Assembly (NCBI RefSeq): GCF_010731575.1
Contig: NZ_AP022617.1
Span: 1,922,001 to 1,986,000 of the forward strand
Reading direction: 5' to 3'
Length of the DNA: 64,000 nt
Source of the DNA: Mycolicibacterium monacense
GTDB lineage: Bacteria; Actinomycetota; Actinomycetes; Mycobacteriales; Mycobacteriaceae
Shown: positions 44,407 through 55,006 of the stretch, piece by piece
Position numbering within the stretch: position 1 is the first letter of the stretch
Layout: the number at the start of each line of letters is the position of its first letter
Program-made: the position numbers and the translations under genes
The notes under the pieces: generated by a model
What the model was told of the DNA's origin: nothing
Database searches by the model: none
What the model saw: only the letters and a program-made list of their open reading frames with translations

Positions 44407-45390
44407 ATGAGCGCGGGCCTGTTCGGACTTCTCGACGATGTCGCCGCGCTCGCCAAGCTGGCAGCGGCGTCGGTGGACGACGTCGGAGCGGCCGCCGGGC
44501 GCGCCACCGCCAAGGCCGCGGGTGTCGTGGTCGACGACACCGCCGTCACCCCGCAGTACGTCCGCGGGATCGCCGCCGAGCGCGAACTGCCGATCATCAA
44601 ACGCATCGCGATCGGCTCACTGCGTAACAAGCTGCTGTTCATCCTGCCCGCCGCCCTGCTGCTCAGCCAGTTCGTGCCCTGGCTGCTGACCCCGATCCTC
44701 ATGCTCGGCGCCACCTACCTGTGCTTCGAGGGGGCGGAGAAGGTGTGGGGCCGGATCCGCGGCCACGAGGATCACGAATCTGCCGTCGTCGGGCACGATG
44801 CGGACGCCGAGCGCGCCGTGGTCACAGGGGCCATCCGGACCGATTTCATCCTGTCGGCGGAGATCATGGTCATCGCGCTCAACGAGGTCGCCGACCAGTC
44901 GTTCCTGCCCCGTCTCGCCATCTTGGTGGTGGTCGCGTTCTTCATCACGGTGGCGGTGTACGGCGTGGTCGCAGGCATCGTCAAGATGGACGACATCGGG
45001 CTGGCCCTGACTCAACGCTCATCCCGGTTCGCACAGCGGGTCGGCCACGGCCTGGTCGCCGGCATGCCCAAACTGCTTGCCGCGCTGGCGCTCATCGGCA
45101 CGGTCGCGATGCTGTGGGTCGGCGGCCACATCCTGCTCGTCGGCACCGACGAGCTGGGCTGGCACACCCTCTACGGACTGGTGCACCACGCCGAGGAGGC
45201 CGTCCACCACGCCGTGGGCGGCATCGGCGGTGTGCTCGCCTGGCTGGTGAACACCGCGGCGTCGGCGGTGATCGGCCTGGTCGTCGGCGCGGTCGTGGTG
45301 GCGGTCGTGCATGTTCTGCCGTTCGGCCGCAAGAAGCACCACGCCGAATCCCACGCGGCCGGGCCGGAAGCCGAACCCACCGGCGATTGA
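44407..45390 (+). CDS. DUF808 family membrane protein (YedI-like)
   Basis: A 327-residue protein with about five membrane segments. It starts MSAGLFGLLDDVAALAKLAAASVDDVG, the DUF808 signature, and ends in a charged tail. Its function is unknown. ATG 44407 lies behind GGAGGA. A tiny acidic ORF follows, then the convergent acyl-CoA synthetase. Confidence 0.87.
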   Translation: MSAGLFGLLDDVAALAKLAAASVDDVGAAAGRATAKAAGVVVDDTAVTPQYVRGIAAERELPIIKRIAIGSLRNKLLFILPAALLLSQFVPWLLTPILMLGATYLCFEGAEKVWGRIRGHEDHESAVVGHDADAERAVVTGAIRTDFILSAEIMVIALNEVADQSFLPRLAILVVVAFFITVAVYGVVAGIVKMDDIGLALTQRSSRFAQRVGHGLVAGMPKLLAALALIGTVAMLWVGGHILLVGTDELGWHTLYGLVHHAEEAVHHAVGGIGGVLAWLVNTAASAVIGLVVGAVVVAVVHVLPFGRKKHHAESHAAGPEAEPTGD

Positions 45391-45419
45391 CCGCCCCGCG
45401 CAGCGGGTAGCCAGGCACC

Positions 45420-45539
45420 GTGACCGCACCCGATATGCCTGAGGCCGGAGACCACGTCGACGCCACGGAGGACGACGGGTCCGCGGAGTTCCAGCCCGAG
45501 GACGGGGGAGCGGCCCCTCCCTCACCGCGGGAGCGCTAG
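45420..45539 (+). CDS. Possible 39-residue acidic protein
   Basis: GTG 45420 opens a frame encoding a highly acidic peptide (AGDHVDATEDDGSAEFQPE) ending at TAG 45537-45539, overlapping the convergent FadD-type stop by four bases. Codon third positions are GC-rich. There is no domain, and its expression is uncertain. Confidence 0.4.
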   Translation: MTAPDMPEAGDHVDATEDDGSAEFQPEDGGAAPPSPRER

Positions 45540-47092
45540 GTCGGCGCCACCGACGGCAGCACACCGTCGGCGATCATCTTCTTGACCGCCTTGCGATCGA
45601 GTTTGCCGCTCGCCAGCACGGGCAGCTGATCCGCCCCGACCACGGCCCATCGGGTGGGCACCTTGTAGGCCGAGAGTTGGGTGCGCGCCCGGGCGGACAG
45701 ATCCGTGACGTCGACCTCGCCGCGCGCGGGTACGACGGCGGCGCACACCTGTTCACCCCGCTCGGGGTCGTCGACGCCGACCACCACGCACTGCACCACG
45801 TCGGGGAACTGCTCGACGACCGCCTCCACCTCCAGCGGCGAGACGTTCGCGCCCGCGGCCTTGATCAGTTCGCTGGTGCGTCCGACGTAGAACAGCCGCG
45901 GGTCTCCTTCTCTGCGGTAGACGCGGTCGCCGGTGTGGTACCAGCCGTCGGCGTCGAAGGTCTCCGCGCGTTCGCGCTTGTTGTAGCCGGCCATCACGCC
46001 GATACCGCGGACGAGGAGTTCGCCGACGGTGCCCTCCGGAACCGCCTGGCCCTCGTCGTCGACGATCGCCATCTCCGTGAAGGCGAACCCGCCCGCGGTC
46101 TCCGACATGGTCCGATGTACGGGATAGCCGTCCGGCACGTCGGTCATCGCGATGTCGAGCGGGCCGTCCCGCAGCATCGGCGCGCTGCTCAGGTCGCGGG
46201 CGGCGAACGAGGGGTGGTCGCGCAGCCGCTGGGTGAAGGCCGGCCACCCCACCAGCCCGGTGGCCCGTTCCCGCTCGATCAGGTCGAGTGCGGTCTGCGC
46301 GTCGAGTCGCGGCAGCACCAGCACGGTGACGGGTTCGTGCAGCGCACCCGTCGCCGCCAGCAGGCCGCCGATCCAGAAGAACGGCATCGCACACAGGATC
46401 CGCACCGGCCCCGCGGATCCGGTGACCGCGCGCACCGCGGCCGGCCACCCCGACGTCTGCCGGACCACGGTGCCGTGGGTGTGCAGCACGCCTTTGGGAT
46501 CGGCCGTCGACCCGGAGGTGTGCACCATCACCGCCAGGTCCGCCGGGGACACCTCGTCTTCGACCGCCGCCAGCACCTCGCGGGACACCGTCGCCTCCGA
46601 CGAATCGTGAGGTGTCACCCAGGGGCGGTCGGCCCCACCGGTCAGCACGACACTGCGCAGATAGGGCGCCTGCGTCAGCGCAAGGCGGCCGGCGGGCTGA
46701 TCGGCCAGCCCCGGGAACGCCTCCTCGAAACGCTGCGCGACGTCGATCCCGAGCACCGCCGACGGGCCGACCACCAGCGCGACGTCGGCCAGCCGCACCA
46801 CCTTGGCCAGCTCAGCTGGTGTGTACATGGTGCTCAGCGGTACGGCCAGCGCTCCGATGCGTGAGACCGCCAGCCACCAGACGATCCAGTCCACCCCGTT
46901 GGGGAAGAACAGACCGACGCGCACACCCTTGCCGACGCCCCGGCCGAGCAACCAGCGGGCGACCTCCGCCGAGCGCCGTTCGGCATCGCCGTAGGTGAGC
47001 CGCTCGGTCGGGGAGATCACGTAGGCCTGGTCTCCGAACTCGCGGGCGCTGCGCGCCAGGAGAGCCGGGATGGTGGGGCGCGGCGGGATCAC
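45536..47092 (-). CDS. Acyl-CoA synthetase (FadD-like AMP-forming ligase)
   Basis: A 518-residue ANL-superfamily ligase. The P-loop is MVHTSGSTADPKGVLHTHG, the aromatic loop YNKRERAETFDADGWYHTGD, and the C-terminal Lys region VLASGKLDRKAVKK. It activates a carboxylic acid, probably fatty or aromatic, to a CoA thioester. GTG 47092 gives the family start IPPRPTIPALLARS. It is divergent from the SPL-like gene. Confidence 0.9.
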   Translation of the reverse strand: MIPPRPTIPALLARSAREFGDQAYVISPTERLTYGDAERRSAEVARWLLGRGVGKGVRVGLFFPNGVDWIVWWLAVSRIGALAVPLSTMYTPAELAKVVRLADVALVVGPSAVLGIDVAQRFEEAFPGLADQPAGRLALTQAPYLRSVVLTGGADRPWVTPHDSSEATVSREVLAAVEDEVSPADLAVMVHTSGSTADPKGVLHTHGTVVRQTSGWPAAVRAVTGSAGPVRILCAMPFFWIGGLLAATGALHEPVTVLVLPRLDAQTALDLIERERATGLVGWPAFTQRLRDHPSFAARDLSSAPMLRDGPLDIAMTDVPDGYPVHRTMSETAGGFAFTEMAIVDDEGQAVPEGTVGELLVRGIGVMAGYNKRERAETFDADGWYHTGDRVYRREGDPRLFYVGRTSELIKAAGANVSPLEVEAVVEQFPDVVQCVVVGVDDPERGEQVCAAVVPARGEVDVTDLSARARTQLSAYKVPTRWAVVGADQLPVLASGKLDRKAVKKMIADGVLPSVAPT

Positions 47093-47170
47093 CTGCCGAT
47101 CTTCTCCGACGGGATCACACCGGCCACCGCGGGGTCGCGCCGGAGGTTGATCCACCTCACTCCCGGTACC

Positions 47171-47196
47171 GGAACAGCGGCTGTCACACACACGTT
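47171..47196 (+). promoter_or_regulatory. Candidate ECF (SigH/SigE-type) promoter
   Basis: GGAACA (47171-47176), 16 bases, then CGTT (47193-47196) matches the mycobacterial SigH/SigE pattern. The SPL-like ATG is only 10 bases beyond, so the mRNA would have almost no leader. Confidence 0.5.
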
Positions 47197-47205
47197 GATA
47201 CGGCC

Positions 47206-48318
47206 ATGACGTTCGATCCGGGCAGCGGCGACTCTGTGCACCGGGCTCCGGTCGACCTGGCCGATCGGCTTCTCGACATCAAGCGGATCTACCACGAACC
47301 CGGCATCGAGCGGTTCCCGCGGGCCCGCGCCGTACTCGAGCGCTACCCCGACGCCGAGCGGGTCGAGGTGCTGTCCCATCAGGCGATCCCGGGTCTGTAC
47401 GGCAACGAGGGCAACGTCGAGGACTGGGTGCGCAACAAGCGCGAGGTCCTCGTCATCGGTGAGAAGAAGAGGCTCAGCGCCCGACGCAACGAACGCTCCA
47501 GCGACTGGATCGCACCGTCGACGGCCAACGGCTGCGCGATGGCGTGCTCCTACTGCTACGTCCCCCGACGCAAGGGTTATGCGAATCCGATCACGGTGTT
47601 CGCCAACATCGAGAAGATCACCGGCTACCTGGAACGGCACGCCGCGCGTCAGGGCGCCAAACCCGAACCGAACCAGTGCGACCCGATCGACTGGGTGTAC
47701 GACATCGGTGAGAACAGCGACTGCTCGGCGGACGCGCTGGTGTCCGACAACGTCCGCGACCTCGTCGACCTGTTCGGGCGGATTCCCAACGCGAAGGCCA
47801 GTTTCGCGACGAAGCTGGTCAACCGTGACCTGTTGACGTACGAGCCGCGCGGGGGGACGCGGGTGCGCTTCTCGCTGATGCCGGCCGAGACGTCACGCCT
47901 GGTCGACGTGCGGACCTCGAAGATCTCCGACCGGATCGCGGCGATCGACGATTTCGTCGAGGCGGGTTACGAGGTGCACCTGAACTTCAGCCCGGTGATC
48001 GTGCACGAGAACTGGATCGCCGACTGGGCCGACCTGCTCGAGCAGATCGCCGACCAGACCAACGACCGCACCAGACGACAGTTGGCGGCGGAGGTCATCT
48101 TCCTGACCCACAACGAGGGGCTGCACGACGTCAACCTCGGCTGGCATCCGAAGGGCGAGGAGCTGCTGTGGCGGCCCGATCTCCAGCAGCTCAAACGCAG
48201 TCAGAGCGGTCAGTGGAACGTCCGCTACAAGAGCCCCTGGAAGGGAAAGTGGGTGCAGCAGCTCACCGACCTGGTCGCCGACAGACTGCCGGACTGCCGT
48301 ATCCGCTACGCGTTCTGA
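47206..48318 (+). CDS. Spore-photoproduct-lyase family radical SAM protein
   Basis: A 370-residue radical SAM enzyme. The cluster motif is CxxxCxxC in NGCAMACSYCYVPRR, followed by a TIM-barrel with GENSDCSAD and VRFSLMPAE. The protein resembles the SplB family, which reverses 5-thyminyl-5,6-dihydrothymine in spores. In a non-sporulating mycobacterium it is probably another DNA- or RNA-repair or modification activity. ATG 47206 lies just downstream of an ECF-type promoter. Confidence 0.87.
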   Translation: MTFDPGSGDSVHRAPVDLADRLLDIKRIYHEPGIERFPRARAVLERYPDAERVEVLSHQAIPGLYGNEGNVEDWVRNKREVLVIGEKKRLSARRNERSSDWIAPSTANGCAMACSYCYVPRRKGYANPITVFANIEKITGYLERHAARQGAKPEPNQCDPIDWVYDIGENSDCSADALVSDNVRDLVDLFGRIPNAKASFATKLVNRDLLTYEPRGGTRVRFSLMPAETSRLVDVRTSKISDRIAAIDDFVEAGYEVHLNFSPVIVHENWIADWADLLEQIADQTNDRTRRQLAAEVIFLTHNEGLHDVNLGWHPKGEELLWRPDLQQLKRSQSGQWNVRYKSPWKGKWVQQLTDLVADRLPDCRIRYAF

Positions 48319-48327
48319 GCCGTCGCG

Positions 48328-49101
48328 TCAGCGGCCTTTCCACTGCGGTTTGCGCTTGTCGCGCCACGCCTGTATCCCTTCGACGACATCGTCGGTGGCG
48401 GCGGCGACCTTGCGCATGGTCTCGCCGAACCGGACGGATTCGATCCAGCCCATGTTCGCGGTGCGCCACGCCACCTCCTTGGTCGCCCGCTGAGCCAGCG
48501 GCGCGGCCTCGGTCAGGGTGCGGGCCCATGCCTGCGCCTCGGCCTGCAGGTTCTCGGGCTCGACCAGCCGCCAGACCAGGCCCACCTCCTTGGCCCGTTG
48601 GGCCGTCATGGGCTTGCCGGTGAGGAGGAGCTCCATCGCGTCGGCCCAGCGCACCCGCTCGGGCAGCCGGATCGCGCCGACGATGGTGGGCACTCCGAGC
48701 GACACCTCGGGAAACGAGAAGGTGGCCGCGGTGCTGGCGATCACGAAGTCGCAGAACAACACTCCGGTCAAGCCGTAGCCGACGCACGGCCCGTGCACGG
48801 CCGCGATGGTCGGCTTGAACAGCTCCATACCGCTTTCGAACGAGTTGATGGTGGGCTTCTCCCAGAACGTCCCGGCGAAGGTGCCGACCGAGCCCGCGCC
48901 GTCTTTGAGGTCGCCTCCCGCGCAGAAGACATCTCCGGTCGCGGTGAGAATGCCGACCCAGGCGTCCTCGTCCTCACGGAACCGGTTCCAGGCGGCGTTG
49001 AGGTCCTCGCGCAGCGCTCCGTTGATGGCGTTGCGGGCCTCGGGCCGGTTCAGGGTGATGGTGGCGACGTGGTCGGCCAACTCATAGGTGACGAGAGTCA
49101 T
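48328..49101 (-). CDS. Enoyl-CoA hydratase/isomerase (EchA-like)
   Basis: A 257-residue crotonase. The oxyanion-hole regions are AGGDLKDG and AAVHGPCVGYG. The usual catalytic Glu pair region is FCDFVIASTAATFSFPEVSLG, with one Glu in the PEVSLG segment. It probably handles a fatty acyl- or aromatic-CoA. ATG 49101. Convergent with the SPL-like gene. Confidence 0.88.
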   Translation of the reverse strand: MTLVTYELADHVATITLNRPEARNAINGALREDLNAAWNRFREDEDAWVGILTATGDVFCAGGDLKDGAGSVGTFAGTFWEKPTINSFESGMELFKPTIAAVHGPCVGYGLTGVLFCDFVIASTAATFSFPEVSLGVPTIVGAIRLPERVRWADAMELLLTGKPMTAQRAKEVGLVWRLVEPENLQAEAQAWARTLTEAAPLAQRATKEVAWRTANMGWIESVRFGETMRKVAAATDDVVEGIQAWRDKRKPQWKGR

Positions 49102-49150
49102 GCCTGCACCCTAGTTTCGCCGGGTCACCGGCTCCCTCACACGCTCGGAG

Positions 49151-49513
49151 TCATTGCCCCGCGAGCCATCTGTCGAGCCGTCGGCGGTCTCGTTTCGTCG
49201 GCCGTCCTGCGCCCCGGTCACGGACCGCCAGTGGGATCTCGGTGGTCTTGGGCGCAGGCGGGGTGCGGTCGAGGTAGCACGTCACCGCATCGGCCGCACC
49301 GACCCGCTTCTGGATCACCCGCACCACCTCGACGATCCGCATCCGGTCGCCGACCAGGGCGCGCACCTGGTCGCCGGGTGCCACGGTGGTCGACGGTTTG
49401 GCGGGCCGGTCGTTGACCCGCACGTGCCCGCCCCGGCACGCGGCTGCGGCGTCCGGCCGCGTCTTGGTCAGCCGGACCGCCCACAACCAGCGGTCTATAC
49501 GGGTCGAATCCAT
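49151..49513 (-). CDS. S4-domain RNA-binding protein (Hsp15/HslR-like)
   Basis: A 120-residue S4 protein. RIDRWLWAVRLTKTRPDAAAACRGGHVRVND is the S4 RNA-binding loop pattern (here written across two helices), and the tail is basic (RPTKRDRRRLDRWL). E. coli Hsp15 rescues stalled 50S-peptidyl-tRNA complexes. A similar ribosome role is likely. The frame is close behind the aldo/keto reductase on the same strand. Confidence 0.87.
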   Translation of the reverse strand: MDSTRIDRWLWAVRLTKTRPDAAAACRGGHVRVNDRPAKPSTTVAPGDQVRALVGDRMRIVEVVRVIQKRVGAADAVTCYLDRTPPAPKTTEIPLAVRDRGAGRPTKRDRRRLDRWLAGQ

Positions 49514-49522
49514 GGCAGACCG

Positions 49523-50593
49523 CTAGACATCGGAGCTCTCTCGCCACAGGTCGATTCCGGATTCGGTTGCGTACCGGTCGATTTCGGCGAGCTCGTCGGC
49601 GGTGAAGTCGAGGTTGTCGAGGGCGCCGAGGTTCTCTTCGAGCTGCGCGACGCTCGACGCGCCGACGAGTGTGGATGCGACGGTCGGGTCACGGAGCACC
49701 CACGCCAGCGCGAGTTGGGCCAGCGACTGTCCGCGACGTTCGGCGATGCCGGCCAGACCCCGCAGCTGCTCGCGCACCCGGTCGGTGACGTGCTCATCGT
49801 TGAACGTGGGTCGTGCTGTGGCACGGTCGATCTCGCTCGGGTCGGACTCCAGGTAGCGGTCGGTCAGCAGACCCTGGGCCAGTGCGGTGAACGCGATCGC
49901 ACCCATCCCGGCGTTGCGGAGTCCGGTGGTGAGGTCGCCCTCGATCCACCGGTTCAGCAGTGAGTACGACGGCTGGTGGATCACCAACGGAGTGCCGAGA
50001 CGTCTCGCGATCGCGGCCGCTTCGGCGGTCTTGTCCGCCGAATACGACGAGACCCCGACGTAGCGGGCCTTACCGGCTCGCACCGCGGTGTCGAGCGCGC
50101 CGACGGTCTCCTCGAGCGGTGTCGTCGGATCGATGCGGTGCGAGTAGAAGATGTCGACGTAGTCGAGGCCGAGACGGTCGAGTGATTCGTCGAGGCTGGC
50201 GAGCAGGTAGGCCCGGCCGCCGAGCTGCCCGTACGGTCCGGGCCACATGTCCCAGCCGGCCTTGGTCGAGATGATCAACTCGTTGCGATACGGCTTGAAG
50301 TCCCGGCGCAGCATCCGGCCGAAGTTCTCCTCGGCCGAACCGTACGGCGGGCCGTAGTTGTTGGCGAGATCGAAATGCGTGATGCCGCGGTCGAAGGCGT
50401 ACCGCAGCACCTCGCGTTGCACGTCGAACGGCCGGTTGTCGCCGAAGTTGTACCAGAGGCCCAGCGAGATCGCGGGCAGCAGCAGCCCGGAGTCACCCAC
50501 CCGCCGGTACGGCATCGAATCGTAGCGTTCCCGCCTGGCCACCCAGGGGTCGTGGGAGAAGGGCGCGTCACCGATCAACAGGTCTCCGGACAT
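49523..50593 (-). CDS. Aldo/keto reductase (YghZ-like)
   Basis: A 356-residue aldo/keto reductase. FDLANNYGPPYGSAEENFG contains the Asp/Tyr active-site pair, the catalytic Lys is in LIISTKAGWDMWPGPYG, and the His is in FYSHRID. Close to YghZ/GpsA-like L-glyceraldehyde-3-phosphate reductases. NADPH specificity is typical. ATG 50593 is used; ATG 50515 is a shorter option. Confidence 0.9.
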   Translation of the reverse strand: MSGDLLIGDAPFSHDPWVARRERYDSMPYRRVGDSGLLLPAISLGLWYNFGDNRPFDVQREVLRYAFDRGITHFDLANNYGPPYGSAEENFGRMLRRDFKPYRNELIISTKAGWDMWPGPYGQLGGRAYLLASLDESLDRLGLDYVDIFYSHRIDPTTPLEETVGALDTAVRAGKARYVGVSSYSADKTAEAAAIARRLGTPLVIHQPSYSLLNRWIEGDLTTGLRNAGMGAIAFTALAQGLLTDRYLESDPSEIDRATARPTFNDEHVTDRVREQLRGLAGIAERRGQSLAQLALAWVLRDPTVASTLVGASSVAQLEENLGALDNLDFTADELAEIDRYATESGIDLWRESSDV

Positions 50594-50621
50594 GAGGGCA
50601 ATCGTAGTGACGCGGACCGGA

Positions 50622-52187
<1,566 letters not shown>

Positions 52188-52269
52188 TCAACCCAAGCCC
52201 CGGACCTCGGTATTGCCGTTGGGTGACACCGGGCGGAACCGGCTGCGGCGCCCACTCCGGAGATGAATT

Positions 52270-52848
52270 TCAGGCAGGCCAGTGCTGCACCAGTGGCGCC
52301 GGTGTCCACTCCGGCCACGCCGGCGCGCCGATCGGCTCACCGCCGGTGAACTGGGCCACGATCCTCGGTCCGCGTCGGCGGCTGTTGTCGTAAACGGTTG
52401 CACTGTCACATGATTCGATCGCCTGAGCCGCGAGATCCCATAGCCGGCGGTATCGTTCGCGGATCTTGTCCTCCGAGACGCGGTGCCCGCCGGCGAGTAC
52501 GCGATGCCGCACGCGTTCCACCGACAGATCCTCGGGGACCAACAAGACGTGCACGACGACGGTGTAGTCGCGGCCGTGCGCTTCGGCGATGAGGTCCAGC
52601 TTCGAGGGATGGGAGAACACCGTCTCGGCGATGAAGGAGCGACCCGAACGGATCAGGGCGCTGCGCGTGGCGGCCGCGATCCGGGCCGCCTCGTAGGAGT
52701 GCTGCTCCGCATCGTCGGGCCAGCGCTGCCTGGCGATCTCGTCGGCGTTGACGAACGGGCTGCCCGGCAGCAGCGGCGCCAGGGTGAACGCGACGAAGGT
52801 GGACTTACCGGCCCCGTTCGGCCCGATGACGAGGTCGAGTCGGCGCAT
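52270..52848 (-). CDS. Zeta-toxin-like P-loop kinase
   Basis: A 192-residue P-loop kinase of the zeta-toxin fold. The Walker A motif is GPNGAGKST, NADEIAR the substrate/metal region, and AETVFSHPSK and an arginine-rich lid (ERVRHRVLAGGHRV) follow. Zeta toxins phosphorylate UDP-N-acetylglucosamine and block wall synthesis. Gene order (antitoxin first, 14 bases apart) supports a TA module. It could also be a non-toxic house-cleaning kinase. Confidence 0.83.
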   Translation of the reverse strand: MRRLDLVIGPNGAGKSTFVAFTLAPLLPGSPFVNADEIARQRWPDDAEQHSYEAARIAAATRSALIRSGRSFIAETVFSHPSKLDLIAEAHGRDYTVVVHVLLVPEDLSVERVRHRVLAGGHRVSEDKIRERYRRLWDLAAQAIESCDSATVYDNSRRRGPRIVAQFTGGEPIGAPAWPEWTPAPLVQHWPA

Positions 52849-52862
52849 CCCGGCCGGCCGGG

Positions 52863-53255
52863 TCAGGCCGGGGTGTCGTCGAGGACGACCGACGTGCCGT
52901 CGGGCCGGTACTGCACGATCCGGCCGGCGTCGTCGAGGGCGACGGTGGTGATGCCGCGGGCCGCCAGCAGTTCCCCGTAGTCGGCGCCGGCGAGCCGCTC
53001 CTCGATCGCCGCGGAGATCTCGGCGTTGAAGACCACGCCCTCCTCGCGGTTGAGGGTGTCGAGGCCGGCTACTCCGGCCAGCGCGGCTTCGACGCGCCTG
53101 CGGGCGGCGGTGTGGTGACTCGACACCGCCCGGCCGACCCGCGCCCAGTGGTCGAGTTGCTGTTTGGCAGAGCGGCTCTGGCGTGCGCCCTCGACCGCCG
53201 CACTGTCGATCAGATCGGCGGCGACGCGAGTCACCCGGTCGGCGACGTCAGCCAT
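52863..53255 (-). CDS. ParD-like antitoxin
   Basis: A 130-residue protein. The N-terminal part (RQSRSAKQQLDHWARVGRAV) resembles the ParD-like antitoxin family (PF11903), a ribbon-helix-helix type. The C-terminal part (ERLAGADYGELLAARGITTVALDDAG) could bind the toxin. ATG 53255 follows AAGGGG. Two tandem palindromes just upstream are ideal autoregulatory sites. Confidence 0.75.
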   Translation of the reverse strand: MADVADRVTRVAADLIDSAAVEGARQSRSAKQQLDHWARVGRAVSSHHTAARRRVEAALAGVAGLDTLNREEGVVFNAEISAAIEERLAGADYGELLAARGITTVALDDAGRIVQYRPDGTSVVLDDTPA

Positions 53256-53268
53256 GGCGCACCCCTTC

Positions 53269-53283
53269 GTAGCAGGATGCTAC
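53269..53283. promoter_or_regulatory. TA operator, proximal palindrome
   Basis: GTAGCA-GGA-TGCTAC is a perfect 6-base inverted repeat with a 3-base spacer, 14 bases upstream of the antitoxin ATG. It is the first of two identical-arm sites. Confidence 0.7.
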
Positions 53284-53287
53284 AAGT

Positions 53288-53302
53288 GTAGCAATCTGCT
53301 AC
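53288..53302. promoter_or_regulatory. TA operator, distal palindrome
   Basis: GTAGCA-ATC-TGCTAC repeats the same arms, four bases after the first site, with centres 19 bases apart (about two helical turns). One extra base pair extends the symmetry (T...A). It sits in the shared region of the divergent transporter gene. Confidence 0.7.
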
Positions 53303-53336
53303 AGAGTCTACCGGCTGCCGGCAACCCGCAGACACC

Positions 53337-54230
53337 GTGCAGCGTGATCAGTTAGATGCAGTGGTGACCGCAGATCGGGCCCGCAGCGGCGTCCTGATGG
53401 CCATCACCGCACAGGTCTCGGTTCAGATGGGGATGGCCGTGGCCGTCGGCCTCATCGATCGGATCGGTTCGGACGGCACCGCCTGGTTGCGGTTGGCGTG
53501 GGCGGGGGTCTTGCTGCTCGTGGTGGTCCGCCCGCGGCCCTCGGCGTTCACGTGGCGGACCTTCGGCATGTGCGTCGTATTGGGCTGTGTGAGCGCGGCG
53601 ATCACGCTGCTGTTCATGGCGTCGCTGGACCGCATCGCACTCGGCACCGCCACGGCCCTGGAGTTCCTCGGCCCGCTGGCCGTCGCGGTCGTGCACGGCA
53701 GCGGCCGTCACCGGGTGGTGTGGCCCGGGCTCGCCGCAGTCGGGGTGGTGCTCCTGTGCCGACCGTTCGACGGCGGCATCGACGTCAAGGGTGCGCTTCT
53801 CGCGATCGCCGCCGGTGTCTGCTGGGCGATCTACATCCTGCTCACCCAGCGGGTCGGCGACCAGGTCTCGGGCGTCAACGGGCTGGCTGTGTCGATGCCC
53901 GTCGCCGGGGTCGTCTCGAGCCTGTTCGTGAGCACCGCGGTCTTCGAGCGGATGACCCCGCAACTGCTCCTGATCGGTCTCGGCATGGCGGTGCTGCTGC
54001 CGGTGGCGCCGTATGTCCTGGAGTTGTTGGCGCTGCGGAGGTTGACGACGGCCGCCTTCGGCACGCTGATGAGCCTCGAACCGGCCTTCGCGATGGTCGT
54101 CGGGTTCGTGCTGCTCGATCAAGCGCCCGGCGTCGCGGGCATCCTCGGCATCGCCGCGGTGGTCGTCGCCGGGATCGGGGCTGCCCGCGGCGGGGGCCGG
54201 GAGATGGCCGTACCACTCGAGGTGGGGTGA
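53337..54230 (+). CDS. EamA-family (RhtA-like) transporter
   Basis: A 297-residue ten-helix drug/metabolite transporter with two EamA halves. The repeat boundary is near residue 150. Close to RhtA-type homoserine/threonine exporters (LGTATALEFLGPLAVAV, TTAAFGTLMSLEPAFA). It probably exports amino acids or related compounds. GTG 53337 is taken, but GTG 53361 or 53364 are also possible, since no clear ribosome site is seen. Confidence 0.85.
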   Translation: MQRDQLDAVVTADRARSGVLMAITAQVSVQMGMAVAVGLIDRIGSDGTAWLRLAWAGVLLLVVVRPRPSAFTWRTFGMCVVLGCVSAAITLLFMASLDRIALGTATALEFLGPLAVAVVHGSGRHRVVWPGLAAVGVVLLCRPFDGGIDVKGALLAIAAGVCWAIYILLTQRVGDQVSGVNGLAVSMPVAGVVSSLFVSTAVFERMTPQLLLIGLGMAVLLPVAPYVLELLALRRLTTAAFGTLMSLEPAFAMVVGFVLLDQAPGVAGILGIAAVVVAGIGAARGGGREMAVPLEVG

Positions 54231-54234
54231 GGCC

Positions 54235-54996
54235 TCAGAGTTGCACGCCGCGCGTCAGCGCTCCGTCGACGAGCAGGTTCGTACCGGTGACGAAGCTGGC
54301 CGCGGAACTGCTGAGGAACAGCACCGCGTTGGCCACCTCCTGCGGGGTCGCCATGCGGCCGGTCGGGTTCAGTGCGAGCGCCGTGGCGAACAGTTCCGGG
54401 TTGTGCTCCTCGATCGAGGTCCACACCCCGCCGGGAAAGTACGTGTTGCCCGGGCTGACGGTGTTCGCGCGTATCCCCTGAGCGGCGAGTCGGTACGCCA
54501 GGCCCTGGGTGTAATGGATGATCGCGGCCTTCATCGTCCCGTACGGGCCGGCGGCGAAGTCGATCTCCCGCCCGGACACACTCGAGATCGTCACGATCGA
54601 CCCGCCACCCGCGGCCAGCAGGTGTGGCAGGGCGGCGTCGACCAGACCCACGGTGCCCATCAGATCGACGTCGAAGGACGCGCGCCAGTTCTCCGCGGAC
54701 TCCGGAATCGCCAGCGCGCTGACGTTGGCCACCACCCCGTCCAGGCCGCCCAGCGAGTCCGCGGCGGCGCCCACCCAGGCGGTCAGCGCTGTCGGGTCAC
54801 CGACGTCCACCGCCGCACCGACGGCGGTGGCGCCGTCGGCCGTCAACTCCGCCTGCGCGTCGGTGACCGCCTCGGGGGTGCGTGCGCAGAACGCGACCAC
54901 GGCCCCTTCGGCGAGCAGACCCTCGACGACCGCTCGGCCGATGCCGCGGGTGCCGCCGGTGACGGCGAATCGTTTGCCGGTCAGGCCCAGGTCCAT
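54235..54996 (-). CDS. SDR family oxidoreductase
   Basis: A 253-residue short-chain dehydrogenase. TGGTRGIGRAV is the cofactor motif, NVSAL replaces the usual NNAG, and the catalytic Ser and YxxxK are in ISSVSG and YGTMK. NADP use is suggested by the R after the glycine motif. ATG 54996. It is 10 bases from the upstream acetamidase gene on the same strand. Confidence 0.88.
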   Translation of the reverse strand: MDLGLTGKRFAVTGGTRGIGRAVVEGLLAEGAVVAFCARTPEAVTDAQAELTADGATAVGAAVDVGDPTALTAWVGAAADSLGGLDGVVANVSALAIPESAENWRASFDVDLMGTVGLVDAALPHLLAAGGGSIVTISSVSGREIDFAAGPYGTMKAAIIHYTQGLAYRLAAQGIRANTVSPGNTYFPGGVWTSIEEHNPELFATALALNPTGRMATPQEVANAVLFLSSSAASFVTGTNLLVDGALTRGVQL

Positions 54997-55006
54997 GACA
55001 GTCCCC

